Both the position numbers and the translations under genes were made by a program. The notes under the pieces are model-generated. The model did not search any database. It was not told the DNA's origin and saw only the letters and a program-made list of their open reading frames with translations. From Thermococcus sp. (GTDB lineage Archaea > Methanobacteriota_B > Thermococci > Thermococcales > Thermococcaceae): DNA of 5,796 bases. Positions 4,629 through 5,796 of this stretch are shown in pieces (positions within the stretch are counted from its first letter, which is position 1; each line of letters opens with the position of its first letter). The stretch spans positions 1-5,796 of the forward strand of contig JALVUT010000434.1 in the NCBI GenBank assembly GCA_027035445.1, given 5' to 3'.

Positions 4629-5654
4629 TTACTTTCTTCCGAACCAGCTTTCAAGGGTTTTCTGCTTTCCTCCTTTGATGGCCTTTTTGAGTCTTTCAAG
4701 ACCATTTTTTACCCTTTCTTCGCTGAAGTCATGCTCATCACAGAGGAACCCCAGAATGCCTTCCCCATCCGGTTCGTGCCATTTAAGTTCGTACTCATCC
4801 GTGGTCGGTGGGTTCAGGAAGAACTCCTTTATCGCGTAGAGGTCAGTGCTGGCCTCCTTCTGGTACTTCGCGAGCGGGTCCTTCACACGTTTAACTATCG
4901 CCAGCGCTTTCTTTGGCCCGATCCCCTTTATACCCCCCGGGTTGTAATCAGTTCCGACTAGTATGGCTAACTCGATGAGTTTTTCCCTGCTGATACCGAG
5001 CTTATCCAGGGCTTCATTAAGTGTAATTACCTCAGGCCTGACCTCGACGTAAACGTTCTTCCCCGGCAGTTTTCTCCTGCCTGTTATGGTGAGGTTCCTC
5101 ACCAGTTTCGGCGCGCCAAAGAGCAAAGAGTCATAATCCTGGCTTGCCGAGGCATAAACCACCTCTTGAGCAGCCATGTATGCGGCCTGCGCCTCCCCCT
5201 CACTGGGGGCCTGGACGGTGGGTATTCCCATGAGCTCCAGCAGCTTCTTGGCGTCACCGATCAGCATCTCGTTTACCCTGCTTGCCCTCATCGCATATTT
5301 CTTGGCTTCCTCTAGGTTGCCTTTTTCAAGGGCCTCGTGCCATTTCTCCTCGGCCTCCGCTCGAACTTCACGCCTCCTCTCCAGCTCCCGGGTTTTGAAC
5401 TCTGGTGGTTTACCGTCAAAGACGTAAGCTGGCTTTATCCCTGCCTCCATCAGGTTTATGGTGCGGTAGAAGAAACCGCTCAGGTGCGAGGTTATCCTCC
5501 CCTTCGAGTCCATGAGCGGCGTTCCGTCCCGCTGCCGAATCGTTGAGAGGAACTGGTACATGGCATTGAAAGCGTCAACGGCAACCTTTCTGCCGTAGAG
5601 GTTCTCAAGCTCAATCTCCCTCCTCGGAACGAGCTCCCCAATCTGCACCCCCAT
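4629..5654 (-). CDS. fen: Flap structure-specific endonuclease 1 (FEN-1)
   Basis: FEN-1 cuts 5' flaps produced during Okazaki-fragment maturation and long-patch repair, using two metal ions. From ATG 5654 it has 341 residues, close to the 340 of P. furiosus FEN, with the same numbering. The N domain has D27 (VDAFN) and D80 (YVFDG). The I domain has E152 and E154 ([10 protein letters not shown]), D173 and D175 (SQDYDS) and D236 (GTDYNPGG). All seven metal-binding acids are present. The arch region (about 85-130) is rich in charged helix. The helix-hairpin-helix motif [11 protein letters not shown] is at 241-251. The C-terminal PIP box QKTLESWF (331-338) binds PCNA. GTG 5663 would add three residues, but it lies within the ribosome binding site. 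The gene has its own TATA and BRE, and its 3' end faces TFB. Confidence 0.97.
   Translation of the reverse strand: MGVQIGELVPRREIELENLYGRKVAVDAFNAMYQFLSTIRQRDGTPLMDSKGRITSHLSGFFYRTINLMEAGIKPAYVFDGKPPEFKTRELERRREVRAEAEEKWHEALEKGNLEEAKKYAMRASRVNEMLIGDAKKLLELMGIPTVQAPSEGEAQAAYMAAQEVVYASASQDYDSLLFGAPKLVRNLTITGRRKLPGKNVYVEVRPEVITLNEALDKLGISREKLIELAILVGTDYNPGGIKGIGPKKALAIVKRVKDPLAKYQKEASTDLYAIKEFFLNPPTTDEYELKWHEPDGEGILGFLCDEHDFSEERVKNGLERLKKAIKGGKQKTLESWFGRK
4684..4710 (+). terminator. Probable TFB terminator inside the antisense of FEN
   Basis: TFB and FEN stops are only 6 bases apart, leaving no room for a terminator between them. The first strong plus-strand T-runs are TTTTT (4684-4688) and TTTTTT (4705-4710), which are the antisense of Lys-rich codons in the FEN tail. 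TFB transcripts probably end here, overlapping FEN mRNA. Confidence 0.4.
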
Positions 5655-5658
5655 ATCA

Positions 5659-5665
5659 ATCACCT
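5659..5665 (-). promoter_or_regulatory. Ribosome binding site that fixes the FEN start
   Basis: On the minus strand AGGTGAT lies 4 bases before ATG 5654. The GTG inside it is in frame and could be misread as a start three codons early; P. furiosus FEN begins at the equivalent of ATG 5654 (MGV), which settles the choice. Confidence 0.8.
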
Positions 5666-5683
5666 AAAGAGGATATGACTGGA

Positions 5684-5701
5684 GGTATTTTAGCCTTTGC
5701 C
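5684..5701 (-). promoter_or_regulatory. BRE and TATA box of the FEN promoter
   Basis: The minus strand reads GGCAAAGG (5701-5694, BRE-like) followed directly by CTAAAATACC (5693-5684, TATA). A start about 25 bases from the TATA centre falls near 5664, giving a leader of about 10 bases that just includes the ribosome binding site. Confidence 0.5.
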
Positions 5702-5720
5702 TTCAGCCATATGTACGGGC

Positions 5721-5796
5721 TCAGTACTCGCCGGAGACCGCGGATCCACCCCCATGCTCCATGAGAAACTCCTCGTGCTGGGTTGTGCGCTTTCTC
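5721..5796 (-). CDS. Probable C-terminal end of an unidentified gene
   Basis: Reading the minus strand from 5795, an open frame of 24 codons ends at TGA (5723-5721). The peptide is RKRTTQHEEF followed by LMEHGGGSAVSGEY, a hydrophilic tail with GC-rich third positions like its neighbours. It lies 66 bases upstream of FEN on the same strand, with the FEN promoter in between, which is the expected spacing for a co-directional gene. No T-run separates them, so read-through into FEN is possible. The piece is too short to name, and another minus-strand frame is also open across the window end, so the frame choice is an inference. Confidence 0.42.
   Translation of the reverse strand, partial: RKRTTQHEEFLMEHGGGSAVSGEY

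Noticed and set aside
5754..5796. Plus-strand ATG at the window end opening a hydrophobic peptide (MLHEKLLVLG)
   Set aside because: There is no ribosome binding site before it (the bases are CCACCCCC), and the opposite strand offers a better explanation as the tail of a gene co-directional with FEN.
1..5796. Search for mobile elements, CRISPR repeats, tRNA or rRNA
   Set aside because: No transposase, inverted terminal repeats, spaced direct repeats or tRNA-like structure was seen; nearly all of the window is occupied by ordinary core genes.

Overview
The window looks like chromosomal core DNA from a hyperthermophilic archaeon of the order Thermococcales, most likely Thermococcus. The evidence is an archaeal aIF6 tail, ribosomal proteins L18Ae/LX and S19e, a PDCD5-family protein, a transcription factor B (TFB) and an archaeal flap endonuclease (FEN) with a PCNA-binding tail. 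TFB and FEN resemble, as recalled from memory, their Pyrococcus furiosus counterparts almost residue for residue. TATA boxes in A/T-rich islands and GGAGGTGA-type ribosome binding sites support the same placement. I see no mobile element, CRISPR array, tRNA or rRNA.

Layout: (1) 1-451, + strand: the C-terminal end of aIF6, then rpl18a (L18Ae/LX). (2) 464-1870, - strand: an ATP-pyrophosphatase-like (PP-loop) protein and, 30 bases downstream, an uncharacterised 258-residue protein, probably one transcript. (3) 1965-2837, + strand: a YhbY/CRM-domain RNA-binding protein and rps19e, 3 bases apart. They diverge from the PP-loop gene around one nearly palindromic TATA element. (4) 2838-3043: a 206-base spacer with T-rich terminator signals and a promoter. 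(5) 3044-4622, + strand: a PDCD5-family protein, a small unknown protein and TFB. (6) 4629-5654, - strand: FEN, convergent with TFB across 6 bases. (7) 5721-5796, - strand: the probable last codons of an unidentified gene.

Most of the recognised genes serve translation (aIF6, L18Ae, CRM protein, S19e) or basal transcription and DNA replication or repair (TFB, FEN). In many archaea S19e, PDCD5, L39e, L31e, aIF6 and L18Ae form one long cluster. Here the two halves appear in swapped order with the unknown minus-strand pair between them.

Nothing here is clearly a new defence or mobile system. The best leads for undescribed biology are the PP-loop protein with its unknown partner, and the roughly 93-residue protein lodged between PDCD5 and TFB. 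Several start codons were moved inward because the ribosome binding site itself supplies an in-frame GTG.
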